Shown here piece by piece: positions 8,954 to 17,837 of a stretch of 64,000 nucleotides of DNA; within the stretch, counting starts at the first letter, position 1, and each line of letters starts with the position of its first letter. This DNA comes from Ensifer sp. MPMI2T. GTDB taxonomy: Bacteria; Pseudomonadota; Alphaproteobacteria; Rhizobiales; Rhizobiaceae. Position numbers and translations under genes: made by a program. Below the pieces are notes generated by a model. It was given only the letters and a program-made list of their open reading frames with translations, had not been told where the DNA came from and did not search any database. The DNA lies in the NCBI RefSeq assembly GCF_004827385.1, contig NZ_SRXN01000019.1, forward strand, positions 85,231 through 149,230, in the 5' to 3' direction.

Positions 8954-9019
8954 CCACTACGGCGCCGTGCGTCCTTTCGGACGCACAAAGGCCGCCGTAG
9001 TACTTTAAATCGCTGTATG
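8954..9019 (-). repeat. Palindromic intergenic element, copy 3 (inverted)
   Basis: Reading the minus strand gives CAGCGATTTAAAGTACTACGGCGGCC, then GTGCGTCC...GGACGCAC and GGCGCCGTAGTGG, the same module order as copies 1 and 2 but more diverged. It starts immediately after the pepF stop codon. Text longer than 20 bases is summarised here: arms are CTACGGCGGCC and GGCGCCGTAG. Confidence 0.6.
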
Positions 9020-9059
9020 CCCCAACGGCCGGATGTTGAACGGACGACGACCAGCTTCG

Positions 9060-10217
9060 ATGATCGAGAATGCGCCCTATGTCCTTTTCCGGGACGACAG
9101 CGAGAACCGGACGACGGTTTTCGCCGAGCCCTCACGCGTGATCACGGCGCGCACACAAGGCGAATTCCGGCGCGGCCTTGCGGAAATCGAAAGTGCTCAT
9201 CGTGCCGGAAAGTGGCTCGCCGGCTATATGGCCTATGAGGCCGGCCACCTTTTCGAAGAAAAGCTTGAGGCCTTTGCCGAGGAGAACCGCGAAACGCCGC
9301 TGATGTCGTTCGGCGTCTTCGACGCGCCCTCGGAAGGTCATCCACTCGGCGTATCGCAGCGACGGATGGAAAACGAGCCCTTCCTCTCCGACCCTCGCGC
9401 CGGTTGGGACTTTCCGGCCTACCGCGCGCGGTTCGAACGGCTGCATCAGCACCTGCGCCAGGGAGATTGCTACCAGGCGAACCTGACGATGCCGATCCAT
9501 GCGCGCTGGTCGGGCGACCCGCGCGCGGCCTTCTGGTCGCTGATCGAGCGCCAGCCGGTGAAATACGGGGCGCTGGTGGCGCTCGACGGCCCGGTTCTCC
9601 TTTCGCGCTCGCCCGAACTGTTCTTCCACGTCGACGCCGACGGCTGGATCGAAACGCATCCGATGAAGGGCACGGCGCCGCGCGGCGCGACAGCCGAAGA
9701 GGACGCGGCAATCATCGCCGCGATGCGGGCAGACGAAAAGACTCAGGCCGAAAACCGGATGATCGTCGACCTGTTGCGCAACGACATTTCCCGCGTCACC
9801 ACGGTCGGAACGTTGGACGTTCCAAAACTCTTCGACATTGAAACCTATCCGACCGTCCATCAGATGGTGAGCCACGTCAGGGCCAAGCTTCGCCCCGACA
9901 CCGGCATTGCCGATATCTTTGCGGCTCTCTTTCCCTGCGGTTCCATCACCGGCGCTCCAAAAATCCGGGCGATGGAGATCCTTCATGAACTGGAAAGCGG
10001 GCCGCGCGACGCCTATTGCGGCGCCATCGGCTTCATCGCCCCGAACGGTGTCATGCGGTTCAACGTGGCGATCCGGACAATTTCGCTGTTTTCTGACGGC
10101 CGGGCGGTCTTCAATGTCGGCGGCGGCATCGTCTTCGATTCGAAGGCCGAAGCCGAATATGACGAATGCCTCTTGAAAGCGCGCTTCGCCGTCGGCGACG
10201 CCGAGATCGCGCGATGA
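9060..10217 (+). CDS. pabB: Aminodeoxychorismate synthase component I
   Basis: Converts chorismate plus ammonia (from glutamine via PabA) to 4-amino-4-deoxychorismate, a precursor of p-aminobenzoate and folate. The 385-residue protein has the chorismate-binding signatures QANLTMPIHA, LLSRSPELFFH, THPMKGTAPRG, AENRMIVDLLRNDISRV and PCGSITGAPKIRAMEIL. The short N-terminus and start (MIENAPYVLFRDD) fit alphaproteobacterial PabB. No glutaminase subunit is in the window. The stop overlaps the ATG of the next gene (ATGA), so it forms an operon with the class IV lyase. An alternative ATG lies 27 bases upstream. Confidence 0.92.
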   Translation: MIENAPYVLFRDDSENRTTVFAEPSRVITARTQGEFRRGLAEIESAHRAGKWLAGYMAYEAGHLFEEKLEAFAEENRETPLMSFGVFDAPSEGHPLGVSQRRMENEPFLSDPRAGWDFPAYRARFERLHQHLRQGDCYQANLTMPIHARWSGDPRAAFWSLIERQPVKYGALVALDGPVLLSRSPELFFHVDADGWIETHPMKGTAPRGATAEEDAAIIAAMRADEKTQAENRMIVDLLRNDISRVTTVGTLDVPKLFDIETYPTVHQMVSHVRAKLRPDTGIADIFAALFPCGSITGAPKIRAMEILHELESGPRDAYCGAIGFIAPNGVMRFNVAIRTISLFSDGRAVFNVGGGIVFDSKAEAEYDECLLKARFAVGDAEIAR

Positions 10218-10840
10218 CGGATTTTTCTCTGATTGAGACACTGCGCTTCGAGCCGGAGACAGGCTTCGTCCGCCTGCGACTGCACCTCGCACGGCTGACG
10301 CGCTCGGCGAGGCGGCTTGGCTTTGTCGGCGCTGACGCTGCCGAAGCGCACCTGAGGGAAGCCGTGCACGGCGCCGAAGGTCCGTTGCGGGTCCGCCTGA
10401 CGCTTGACCGCCACGGCGCCATCGCCGTGACCACCGCTCCTTTTACCGCTCTTCCCGACGATGCCGTCTGGCGCGCGCGGATCGCTGCCACAAGGCTCGA
10501 TTCCGGCAATCGGCTGCTTCGGTTCAAGACCACGCGGCGCGAAATCTTCGAGGCTGCGCGCAGCGAGTTCTCGCCGGCGGAGGCTGACGAGGTCATCCTG
10601 CTCAACGAAAAGGGCGAGGTTTGCGAAGGCACGATAACCTCCGTCTTCCTCGATGACGGAAGCGGCATCGTCAAAACGCCGCCGATCGGCTGCGGCCTGC
10701 TTGCCGGCGTGCTGCGGGCCGAACTCATCTGCCAGCGCCGCGCGCGCGTTTCTCGTCTCTCGCCTGCCGATCTTGAAAGCGGTGACCTCTATCTCGGCAA
10801 TTCGCTAAGAGGTCTGATCCGGGCGAAACTCGGGGTCTGA
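10214..10840 (+). CDS. Aminotransferase class IV / aminodeoxychorismate lyase-like protein
   Basis: PLP-dependent fold-type IV enzyme, 208 residues, most likely 4-amino-4-deoxychorismate lyase releasing p-aminobenzoate and pyruvate. It carries the typical class IV elements: LIETLRFEPETGFVRLRLHLARL, the PLP-lysine segment LLRFKTTRREIF, and DEVILLNEKGEVCEGTITSVFL with the conserved glutamate, then GCGLLAGVLRAEL. The ATG overlaps the pabB stop, supporting a joint role in folate synthesis. It is shorter than E. coli PabC (about 270). Its last 36 bases overlap the 3' end of the convergent GGDEF gene. Confidence 0.88.
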   Translation: MTDFSLIETLRFEPETGFVRLRLHLARLTRSARRLGFVGADAAEAHLREAVHGAEGPLRVRLTLDRHGAIAVTTAPFTALPDDAVWRARIAATRLDSGNRLLRFKTTRREIFEAARSEFSPAEADEVILLNEKGEVCEGTITSVFLDDGSGIVKTPPIGCGLLAGVLRAELICQRRARVSRLSPADLESGDLYLGNSLRGLIRAKLGV

Positions 10841-11761
10841 GCCTGCGAGCGTATAGCGCTTCACGCGGTCGCGCCCTTCGCGCTTGGCAAGATAGAGGGC
10901 CTCGTCCGCGCGCGCATAGATATCGTTCACAGTGTCGCCATCGCGATATTCCGCAAGCCCCACCGAGCAGGTGTAGTAGAACTCCGGGATGTTCGAGAGC
11001 GGCCGGGCGCTACGCACCTTGTCCAGCACCCGGTCAAGGATGAGATGGCTTTCGCTGACGGTCGTGTCGGGCAGGATCAGCATGAACTCCTCGCCGCCGA
11101 TTCGGCCGAAGCAGTCTGAACGACGGACGAACCCCTGCATCTGGCGGGCGAAATCGAGCAGAACTTCGTCGCCGCGCTGGTGGCCATAGCGATCGTTGAT
11201 CGCCTTGAAGTAATCAATGTCGATGATCGCCACGCAACCCCACATGTCTGGATTGCCGGTGCAGGTCACGATGAAGTCGTTAAGTCTGTCCATCGTATAG
11301 CGCCGGTTCGGCACGCTGGTGAGCTCGTCCACCTGCGACGCACGCACCGCGAAATCGCGGTCCTGCCGCAGTTCGCGTTCCTCGGCGCGTATGGAGGTGA
11401 TATCGACCGCGATGCAGAGCATGCAGCCATTGGCATCGACCGTCTCGGTCATCCACAGCCAGCGGCCGTCATGAAGGTCGGTTTCAAGCGCACGAAACGG
11501 TACCTTGCCGCGCCGATGGACCGTAGCCGCAATCCAGGCTTCGATGTCGTCCGTCTTCACCACCGTGCCCTTGCCGCAGGCATAGTTACGCCGCATCAGA
11601 TCGGCCCAGGTCGGAAAGTCGTCAGGAGCGAGATTATAGGCGGAGCGAAACGCATCATTGGCAAAACACAAACGGTCGTGCTCGTCATAAAGCGCGATCA
11701 ATACGGGCGATCGGGCCTCCAGTTCCATCAAGGTCTGGAGATGGTCGCCAATCACGTTCAA
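10805..11761 (-). CDS. PAS-GGDEF diguanylate cyclase
   Basis: Makes the second messenger cyclic di-GMP from two GTP. Residues of about 15-130 form a PAS-like sensor (SPVLIALYDEHDRLCFANDAF and WLWMTETVDANGCMLCIAVDI). Residues of about 145-305 form the GGDEF domain: DELTSVPNRR, IDIDYFKAINDRYGHQRGDEVL and the active-site motif GGEEF at 222-226. An inhibitory I-site RxxD (RRSD, 213-216) lies exactly five residues before it, so product feedback is expected. No EAL domain and no membrane segments, so it is probably a soluble active cyclase. Its 3' end overlaps the convergent lyase gene by 36 bases. Confidence 0.93.
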   Translation of the reverse strand: MNVIGDHLQTLMELEARSPVLIALYDEHDRLCFANDAFRSAYNLAPDDFPTWADLMRRNYACGKGTVVKTDDIEAWIAATVHRRGKVPFRALETDLHDGRWLWMTETVDANGCMLCIAVDITSIRAEERELRQDRDFAVRASQVDELTSVPNRRYTMDRLNDFIVTCTGNPDMWGCVAIIDIDYFKAINDRYGHQRGDEVLLDFARQMQGFVRRSDCFGRIGGEEFMLILPDTTVSESHLILDRVLDKVRSARPLSNIPEFYYTCSVGLAEYRDGDTVNDIYARADEALYLAKREGRDRVKRYTLAGSDPEFRPDQTS

Positions 11762-11916
11762 ATCTCAATCCCTCCGGGCAAACACATTAGAGAAATGCAA
11801 TTACAGCAAGAATATACACGCGCAAGAGCTATAACACGAATCGCTTGTGGCCGAATGCCCGCCATGCCAATGGAAGGGAAATATGGTTAAGTGGCAAAGT
11901 CTTCCGGTCCTCCAGC

Positions 11917-12795
11917 ATGAAACACACGCCCTACGACGGCTCGTCAAAGCCCTTCACGATCGGTCTCGTCCAGCTCGATCCCGATCGGTGGATTGAACTG
12001 GACGATGCGCTTGAGTTCTACCTCGACGAAAAGGCGCGGCTGCTCGCCTCCATGCGCGAGAGCATTTTCGTTGCCGAGCCTGGAACGGAGCCTGCGCAGG
12101 GCGAACTCCTGAATGTGCTCACCGAATACCTGCCCAACCGATATCCGGCACTCTACCGGCGCGAGGGCGACGCGATGTTCGCCGGTAACCGCCGGGTGGC
12201 GCTTGCCGGCGATGCCGCTCTCGTCACCGCCGGCTCACTGATCCAGGATGACCTTGCGATCATGGAGCGCAGGGATGGCGATTGGCGACTTGCCGCAGCC
12301 TATGTCGCCTTTCCCTCCTCCTGGTCGCTCGCAGAGAAATTCGGCCGGGCGATGCACGAGATTCATGCACCCGTTCCCGGCTTCGGCCAGGGCACGCGCA
12401 ACGCCGAACTCATCACCCGCATGTTCGACAATCTTTCGCCCGGACGTTTCGTCGAACGCTTCAACTGGGCGATCAACGTCGATGGCGCGCTGCATCTGCC
12501 GAAGTCGAAATCCGAGGAGATCGATGCCGAGGCGGTGTCGCTTTCCGAGGACGGGACCTTCATCCGCATCGAGCGCCAGACACTTCGCAAACTGCCGGAA
12601 ACCGGCGCGATCGTCTTCACGATCCGCATCTATTCCGACCCGCTGGCCGCACTCAGAAGCCGACCGGATGCGGCAGCGCTTGCCCGATCCTTCGTCGCCC
12701 AACTGCGCGAATTGACGCTGCCGCAGGCTGCATACAAGGGTCTTGTGAGCAAGCGCGAGGCTCTGATCGCGGCGTTGCTGGCGATTGCCGGTTAA
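11917..12795 (+). CDS. DUF3445 (haem-dependent oxidative N-demethylase-like) protein
   Basis: A 292-residue protein starting MKHTPYDGSSKPFTIGLVQLD, the typical start of DUF3445 proteins. Other family blocks are YLPNRYPALYRREG, LIQDDLAIMERRDGDWRLAA, YVAFPSSWSLAEKFG and the MHEIHAPVPGF segment with histidines. One studied branch of this family is the alpha subunit of a haem-dependent oxidative N-demethylase; whether this member binds haem or demethylates amines is unproven. The upstream extension to 11845 is rejected because it precedes the conserved N-terminus. It stands alone, divergent from the GGDEF gene. Confidence 0.82.
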   Translation: MKHTPYDGSSKPFTIGLVQLDPDRWIELDDALEFYLDEKARLLASMRESIFVAEPGTEPAQGELLNVLTEYLPNRYPALYRREGDAMFAGNRRVALAGDAALVTAGSLIQDDLAIMERRDGDWRLAAAYVAFPSSWSLAEKFGRAMHEIHAPVPGFGQGTRNAELITRMFDNLSPGRFVERFNWAINVDGALHLPKSKSEEIDAEAVSLSEDGTFIRIERQTLRKLPETGAIVFTIRIYSDPLAALRSRPDAAALARSFVAQLRELTLPQAAYKGLVSKREALIAALLAIAG

Positions 12796-12847
12796 GCAAA
12801 GCCTCAAGTCGCGGTTGACGCGGCCGCCCTTTATTGTGACAGGAAAC

Positions 12848-12907
12848 TATGCTCTAGAGCATCCGCTTTCAGCGATTTCACCGGAAAGCGGGCACGATAC
12901 TCTAGAA
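12848..12907. repeat. Imperfect palindromic intergenic repeat
   Basis: Bounded by CTCTAGAGC at the left and CTCTAGAAC at the right, with CCGCTTTC and GAAAGCGG as inner complementary arms. It differs from the CATGCAGCAATTC element family. Short elements with CTAGAGC borders are frequent in rhizobial intergenic DNA. Confidence 0.5.
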
Positions 12908-13039
12908 CCCCAGTGCTTCAGCGCCCTCGGCGCGTTCATGGAACGCGCGGGCGCTCCTGGCTTGAACAGAGACTCAAACGCCCGTTTTCCGCGCATTTCA
13001 ACCAACCTCACAGGAATGTTTCCTCAGGAGAAGACCAAA

Positions 13040-14491
13040 ATGGCAGATACCAATTATCCGGTTTATGGCGAGATCACCGGCCCGATCGTCATGATCGGTT
13101 TCGGCTCGATCGGCCACGGCACATTGCCGCTGATCGAACGCCACTTCAAATACGACAAGAACCGGTTGATTGTGGTCGAACCGCGCGAAGACGCCAAGGA
13201 CACGGAGATTTTCGAGCGCCATGGCGTGCGTCACGTCAAGGCTTACGTGACCAAGGACAACTACAAGGAACTCTTGAAGCCGCTCTTGACCGAGGGCGGC
13301 GGACAGGGCTTCTGCGTCAACCTCTCCGTCGACACTTCCTCGCTCGATCTCATGAAGCTCTGCCGCAAGCTCGATGTCCTCTACATCGACACGGTCGTGG
13401 AGCCCTGGCTCGGCTTCTACTTCAACACCGAAATGGATAACGCCGCACGCACGAACTACGCGCTGCGTGAGACGGTGCGTAAGGAAAAGCAGAAGAACCC
13501 GGGCGGCACCACCGCGGTCTCGACCTGCGGCGCCAACCCGGGCATGGTCTCCTGGTTCGTCAAGAAGGCGCTCCTCAACCTCGCCGACGATCTCGGCCTG
13601 AAATATGAGGAACCGCATCAGGACGACCGCGAAGGCTGGGCGAAACTGATGAAGAAGGCGGGCGTCAAGGGCATCCATATCGCCGAGCGCGACACACAGC
13701 GCAGCAAGAACCCCAAGCCGCTCGACGTTTTCTGGAACACCTGGTCGGTCGAAGGCTTCATTTCGGAAGGCCTGCAGCCGGCCGAGCTTGGCTGGGGTAC
13801 GCACGAAAACTGGATGCCGAAGAACGCCAAGAAGCACAAGAAGGGCTGCAAGGCGGCGATCTATCTGGAACAGCCGGGTGCAAACACGCGTGTCCGCACC
13901 TGGTGCCCGACGCCTGGCCCGCAGTACGGCTTCCTCGTCACGCACAACGAATCGATCTCGATTGCCGACTTCTTCACGGTTAATGGCAAGGACGGCGAAG
14001 TCACCTACCGCCCGACCTGCCACTATGCCTATCATCCCAACAACGACGCCGTGCTCTCGCTGCACGAGATGTTCGGCAACGGCGGCAATGCGCAGCCGGT
14101 GCACCACGTTCTCGACGAGAACGAACTCGTCGACGGCATCGATGAACTCGGCGTCCTGCTCTACGGCCACGACAAAAACGCCTATTGGTATGGCTCGCGC
14201 CTGTCGCTGGAAGAAACCCGGCGCATAGCGCCCTACCAGAATGCCACCGGCCTGCAGGTGACGAGCGCCGTTCTCGCCGGCATGGTGTGGGCGCTCGAGA
14301 ACCCGAAGGCGGGCATCGTCGAAGCCGACGAGATGGACTACAAGCGCTGCCTGGAAGTGCAGCTTCCCTATCTCGGCCCGGTCGAAGGCCACTACACCGA
14401 CTGGACGCCGCTTGAGGGCCGCCCGGGCCTGTTCCCGGAAGACCTCGACACCAAGGATCCGTGGCAGTTCCGAAACATCCTCTTCCGCTAA
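13040..14491 (+). CDS. hss: Homospermidine synthase
   Basis: Forms sym-homospermidine, a major rhizobial polyamine, from putrescine with NAD as hydride carrier. The 483-residue protein has the N-terminal Rossmann motif IVMIGFGSIGHGTLPLIERHF, then DTVVEPWLGFYF, STCGANPGMVSWFVKKAL, GWGTHENWMP and the C-terminal HYTDWTPLEGRPGLFPEDLD. The start is set by CAGGAGAAG at 13025-13033 and the MADTNYPVYG N-terminus; the reading frame stays open far upstream but without coding character. It is a single-gene unit, flanked upstream by a repeat and downstream by a strong terminator. Confidence 0.95.
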   Translation: MADTNYPVYGEITGPIVMIGFGSIGHGTLPLIERHFKYDKNRLIVVEPREDAKDTEIFERHGVRHVKAYVTKDNYKELLKPLLTEGGGQGFCVNLSVDTSSLDLMKLCRKLDVLYIDTVVEPWLGFYFNTEMDNAARTNYALRETVRKEKQKNPGGTTAVSTCGANPGMVSWFVKKALLNLADDLGLKYEEPHQDDREGWAKLMKKAGVKGIHIAERDTQRSKNPKPLDVFWNTWSVEGFISEGLQPAELGWGTHENWMPKNAKKHKKGCKAAIYLEQPGANTRVRTWCPTPGPQYGFLVTHNESISIADFFTVNGKDGEVTYRPTCHYAYHPNNDAVLSLHEMFGNGGNAQPVHHVLDENELVDGIDELGVLLYGHDKNAYWYGSRLSLEETRRIAPYQNATGLQVTSAVLAGMVWALENPKAGIVEADEMDYKRCLEVQLPYLGPVEGHYTDWTPLEGRPGLFPEDLDTKDPWQFRNILFR

Positions 14492-14519
14492 AAACCGCCG
14501 CGGATAAGTTTCAAAATAC

Positions 14520-14550
14520 GGCCCGGAGCATAACTGCCCCGGGCCCTTTC
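14520..14550 (+). terminator. Rho-independent terminator after hss
   Basis: GGCCCGG (14520-14526) pairs with CCGGGCC (14539-14545) across a 12-base loop, followed by CTTTCATTT. It lies 29 bases after the hss stop codon. Confidence 0.8.
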
Positions 14551-14765
14551 ATTTGAGTGACAAGGTTGCGCAAAAGGGCGAAAACAACCGTCCCAAAAGA
14601 GGGAACCGCGCCCTAACATCTTAGAATCGATCACGTTTACGATCTGGCGTGAATGAACCCAAAATCGCCGGGATTTCCGTGACGCTCTTGCTTTCAACTC
14701 ATGATCGCGGCATGGTTCCGCGCGCAGAACGAAACCGCCAAAGCAAGACGCGGGAGAAAACGCCA

Positions 14766-15131
14766 ATGAAGCCTTTCGCCATTCCGACCCTTCTGGCCGC
14801 CGCGGCAGCGCTGGCATCATGCCAGTCGTCGCCACGGGAAATGGGCGGACCGCCGCTGCGCCAGGCGGCTGGCGTCGAGGGCGCCTGGGTCGATCCGAAC
14901 GGCATCGTTTCCACCTTCGCTGGCGGGACGTTCTCGACACGGACCACCGACACCAACCAGCTGCTTGCTTCCGGCAACTACGTGAATGTCAGCCCGACGC
15001 TTGTCGAAATCAGCATGACGTCGCTGGTGCGCAACACCCAGTCGAAGGTCAACTGCGCGCTCGTTACGCAGACACAGCTGAATTGCACCACCGATTCCGG
15101 CGCTCAATTCTCTCTGACGCGCCGCGGCTGA
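14766..15131 (+). CDS. omp10: Outer membrane lipoprotein, Omp10 family
   Basis: A 121-residue lipoprotein. The N-terminus is a lipoprotein signal peptide with lipobox LASC (Cys19). The mature part, with [58 protein letters not shown] and a FSLTRRG end, matches what I know of the Brucella 10 kDa outer membrane lipoprotein Omp10 almost block for block. Two cysteines (in VNCAL and LNCTT) may be disulfide-bonded. It would be anchored to the outer membrane facing the periplasm or surface. The ATG at 14766 rather than the longer frame from 14649 is required for a functional signal peptide. Confidence 0.9.
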   Translation: MKPFAIPTLLAAAAALASCQSSPREMGGPPLRQAAGVEGAWVDPNGIVSTFAGGTFSTRTTDTNQLLASGNYVNVSPTLVEISMTSLVRNTQSKVNCALVTQTQLNCTTDSGAQFSLTRRG

Positions 15132-15250
15132 AGTGGATGGGCGAGGCGACAAACGCCCCCGTCCACATCCCAGCGATACGACGAGGCCCGCTCAAACGCG
15201 CCTTTTGCCGTGTTTGATAACGAAAAACCTCATTCCATTCCGAGAAGGCG

Positions 15251-15658
15251 ATGCTGAAAACCTACACGGGAAGCTGCCATTGCGGCGCGGTTCGCTTCGA
15301 GGCCGATCTGGATATCAGTCTCGGCACCGGAAAGTGCAATTGCTCCATTTGCACGAAGATGCGCCTCTGGTCTGTTCGCGTGAGGCCAGAAGCTTTTCGT
15401 CTCATCGAAGGAGAGAGCGACCTGACGGACTTTCAGGGGGAGAACAAAGTCGCCCATCATCTCTTCTGCAAGCATTGCGGTGTGCACCCCTTTCAGCGCA
15501 TCGGTGTCCCGAACATGACGGGCGCTCCGTACCTCAATATCAATGTCGCATGTCTCGACGGCGTCGACGTCGACGAGCTGATGGCGGCACCGGTCACCTA
15601 CTATGATGGCCGCAATGACAACTGGGGAGAGGCGCCCGCCGAAGTGCGGCATCTTTAG
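15251..15658 (+). CDS. GFA-fold (glutathione-dependent formaldehyde-activating enzyme/CENP-V) protein, copy 1
   Basis: A 135-residue Mss4-like zinc protein. Zn-ligand motifs are GSCHCGAVRFEA, KCNCSICTKMRLWSV and FCKHCGVHPF, the standard GFA pattern. Some members bind glutathione and accelerate S-hydroxymethylglutathione formation, but most GFA-family proteins have no proven function, and no formaldehyde genes are adjacent. It starts with MLKTYTGSCHCG. A second member (52595-52999) has the same length, the same C-terminal AE-RH ending and a related INVACLD block, so the two are paralogues. Confidence 0.9.
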   Translation: MLKTYTGSCHCGAVRFEADLDISLGTGKCNCSICTKMRLWSVRVRPEAFRLIEGESDLTDFQGENKVAHHLFCKHCGVHPFQRIGVPNMTGAPYLNINVACLDGVDVDELMAAPVTYYDGRNDNWGEAPAEVRHL

Positions 15659-15878
15659 GCAGGGAGCCATAGCGCATCATGCCCCTTCGCCGCGCCGTCG
15701 CGTCATTCGGCAGCCGGCTTAACCGTAGTTGGAATCCGGCGAAGAAAGAGCGGTTTTACCGCTTGAAGTCGGCCGCAACTGATGGAAACATCCGGCACGC
15801 CAACTCGGTCAGGGGATCGAGCATTTCCGCGCGGTTTCGCAATCGATCGGAAATCCACAGGCAGAACGGGAGAGCATC

Positions 15879-17735
15879 ATGATCAGACACATCCGGACCG
15901 GCCTCATGACCGCGTCTATCCTTGCCCTTTCTTCGGGCGCCGCCTTCGCCGATTATGAATTGAACATCCTGCACATCAACGATCTCCACTCCCGCATCGA
16001 GTCGATCAACAAGTTCGATTCGACCTGCTCGGCGGAAGACGAAGGCAAGAACGAGTGCTTCGGTGGCGTCGCCCGCCTGAAGACGCTGATCGACCAGAAA
16101 CGCCAGGAGCTGACCGGCAAGAACATGCTGCTGCTCAATGCCGGCGACAACTTCCAGGGCTCGCTCTTCTTCACTACCTACAAGGGCGCGGCGGAAGCGG
16201 AATTCCTGAACCTGATGAAGTTCGATGCCATGACCGTCGGCAATCACGAATTCGATGAGAGCGAAGACGGGCTCGCGAGCTTTCTCGACAAGGTCACCTT
16301 CCCGGTCGTAACCGCCAACGTGCTGCCGAGCTACAAGTCGAAGATCGGTGACCGGATCAAGCCCTCGATCGTGCTGGATGTCGGCGGGCAGAAGATCGGC
16401 ATCGTCGGCGCAGTCGCGAACGACACGCCCGAACTTGCCTCTCCCGGACCGGACATCCTGATCGGTGAAGATGTTGCGACGATTACGAGTGCCGTCGAGG
16501 AACTCAAGAAGCAGGGCGTCAACAAGATCATCGCGTTGACCCATGTCGGCTACCCGCGCGACCTCGCCGCCATCGCCAAGATCCCGGACGTCGACGTGGT
16601 CGTCGGCGGCCACTCCCACAGCCTATTGTCGAATACCGACGAGAAGGCGGAAGGCCCCTATCCGACCATGGTCGACAATCCCGGCGGCTACAAAGTGCCG
16701 GTGGTGCAGGCCGGGTCCTATAGCAAATATCTCGGTGACCTCCTCGTCACCTTCGATGACAGCGGCGTAGTCAAGGCTGCCAAGGGCGATCCGATTCTCA
16801 TCGACTCGTCGGTAAAGCCCGACGAAGCGGTGCTTGCCCGTATCAAGGAACTCGCCAAGCCGATCGAAGAGCTGAGAACCAAGGTCATCGCCAAGACCGA
16901 GACCCCGATCGACGGTTCGCGCGAGAATTGCCGCGCGAAGGAATGCGAAATGGGCACGTTGGTGGCCGACGCCATGCTTGACCGCGTCAAGGAGCAGGGT
17001 GTCACGATCGCCATCACCAACGGCGGCGGGCTGCGCGCCTCGATCGACGCCGGCGACGTGACCATGGGCGAAGCCATCACCGTGCTTCCCTTCCAGAACA
17101 CACTTTCGACCTTCCAGTTGAAGGGCGCCGACATTCGCGCCGCGCTGGAGAACGGCCTCAGCCAGATCGAAGAGGGTGGCGGGCGTTTCCCGCAGGTGGC
17201 CGGCCTCAAATATTCTTTCGACCGCTCCAAGCCGGCCGGTAGCCGCCTCGTGTCTGTCGAGGCGAAGGAGGGCGAAGCCTTCGCACCGCTCGACCCGGAA
17301 AAGACCTATTCGCTCGTCAGCAACAATTTCATGCGCGGCGGCGGCGACGGCTATGACGTCTTCAAGGCCAAGGGCGAGAACGCCTACGATTATGGTCCGG
17401 GGCTGGAGACAGTGCTCGCCGACTATCTCGCGGCGCACCAGCCGTTCAAGCCCTATACCGATGGCCGCATCACGGAAGTCGCCGCGGCGGCCGGTGCAAC
17501 GGTAACCGAGACGAAGCCGGCGGAGGGCACTGCAGCCGCACCGGCGCAGCCTTCAGCCGAGACCGCGGCCGCCGGGCCGCAGAAACATGTCATCGCCAGG
17601 GGCGACACGCTTTGGGACCTCGCCGAGTCCTACTATGGCAACGGCGTGCTTTGGCAGAGGATCTCCGAAGCCAACGGCGAGCCCGCGCCGCGCCGGCTCG
17701 AAGTCGGCCGCGAGCTCGCGATTCCGGCCAAATAA
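15879..17735 (+). CDS. 5'-nucleotidase/UshA-like phosphoesterase with C-terminal LysM domain
   Basis: A 618-residue periplasmic enzyme expected to dephosphorylate nucleotides or cyclic nucleotides. A Sec signal (ASILALSSGAAFA) precedes the calcineurin-like metallophosphatase domain (residues of about 25-310): ILHINDLHSR, LNAGDNFQGS, VGNHEFDES and VVGGHSHSL. The 5'-nucleotidase C domain follows (of about 340-530; NGGGLRASIDAGDVT, NNFMRGGGDGYD). After an Ala/Thr/Pro-rich linker, residues of about 568-616 are a LysM motif (HVIARGDTLWDLAESYYG to LEVGRELAIPAK), which would hold the enzyme on peptidoglycan. E. coli UshA lacks LysM. A strong terminator follows the gene. Confidence 0.93.
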   Translation: MIRHIRTGLMTASILALSSGAAFADYELNILHINDLHSRIESINKFDSTCSAEDEGKNECFGGVARLKTLIDQKRQELTGKNMLLLNAGDNFQGSLFFTTYKGAAEAEFLNLMKFDAMTVGNHEFDESEDGLASFLDKVTFPVVTANVLPSYKSKIGDRIKPSIVLDVGGQKIGIVGAVANDTPELASPGPDILIGEDVATITSAVEELKKQGVNKIIALTHVGYPRDLAAIAKIPDVDVVVGGHSHSLLSNTDEKAEGPYPTMVDNPGGYKVPVVQAGSYSKYLGDLLVTFDDSGVVKAAKGDPILIDSSVKPDEAVLARIKELAKPIEELRTKVIAKTETPIDGSRENCRAKECEMGTLVADAMLDRVKEQGVTIAITNGGGLRASIDAGDVTMGEAITVLPFQNTLSTFQLKGADIRAALENGLSQIEEGGGRFPQVAGLKYSFDRSKPAGSRLVSVEAKEGEAFAPLDPEKTYSLVSNNFMRGGGDGYDVFKAKGENAYDYGPGLETVLADYLAAHQPFKPYTDGRITEVAAAAGATVTETKPAEGTAAAPAQPSAETAAAGPQKHVIARGDTLWDLAESYYGNGVLWQRISEANGEPAPRRLEVGRELAIPAK

Positions 17736-17759
17736 GACAATTTGCCTCTGACAGATCGG

Positions 17760-17793
17760 CCGGCGCGGGCTTCCCCGCGCCGGTTTTTCTTTT
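17760..17793 (+). terminator. Rho-independent terminator after the 5'-nucleotidase gene
   Basis: CCGGCGCGGG (17760-17769) pairs with CCCGCGCCGG (17774-17783) over a CTTC loop, followed by TTTTTCTTTTT. It ends only about 50 bases before the ferrochelatase ATG, so hemH probably has a promoter overlapping this region or depends on read-through. Confidence 0.92.
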
Positions 17794-17837
17794 TAGAAGA
17801 GTTTGAAACCGAAGGCGCCGGCAATGGAAAGGCGCCC

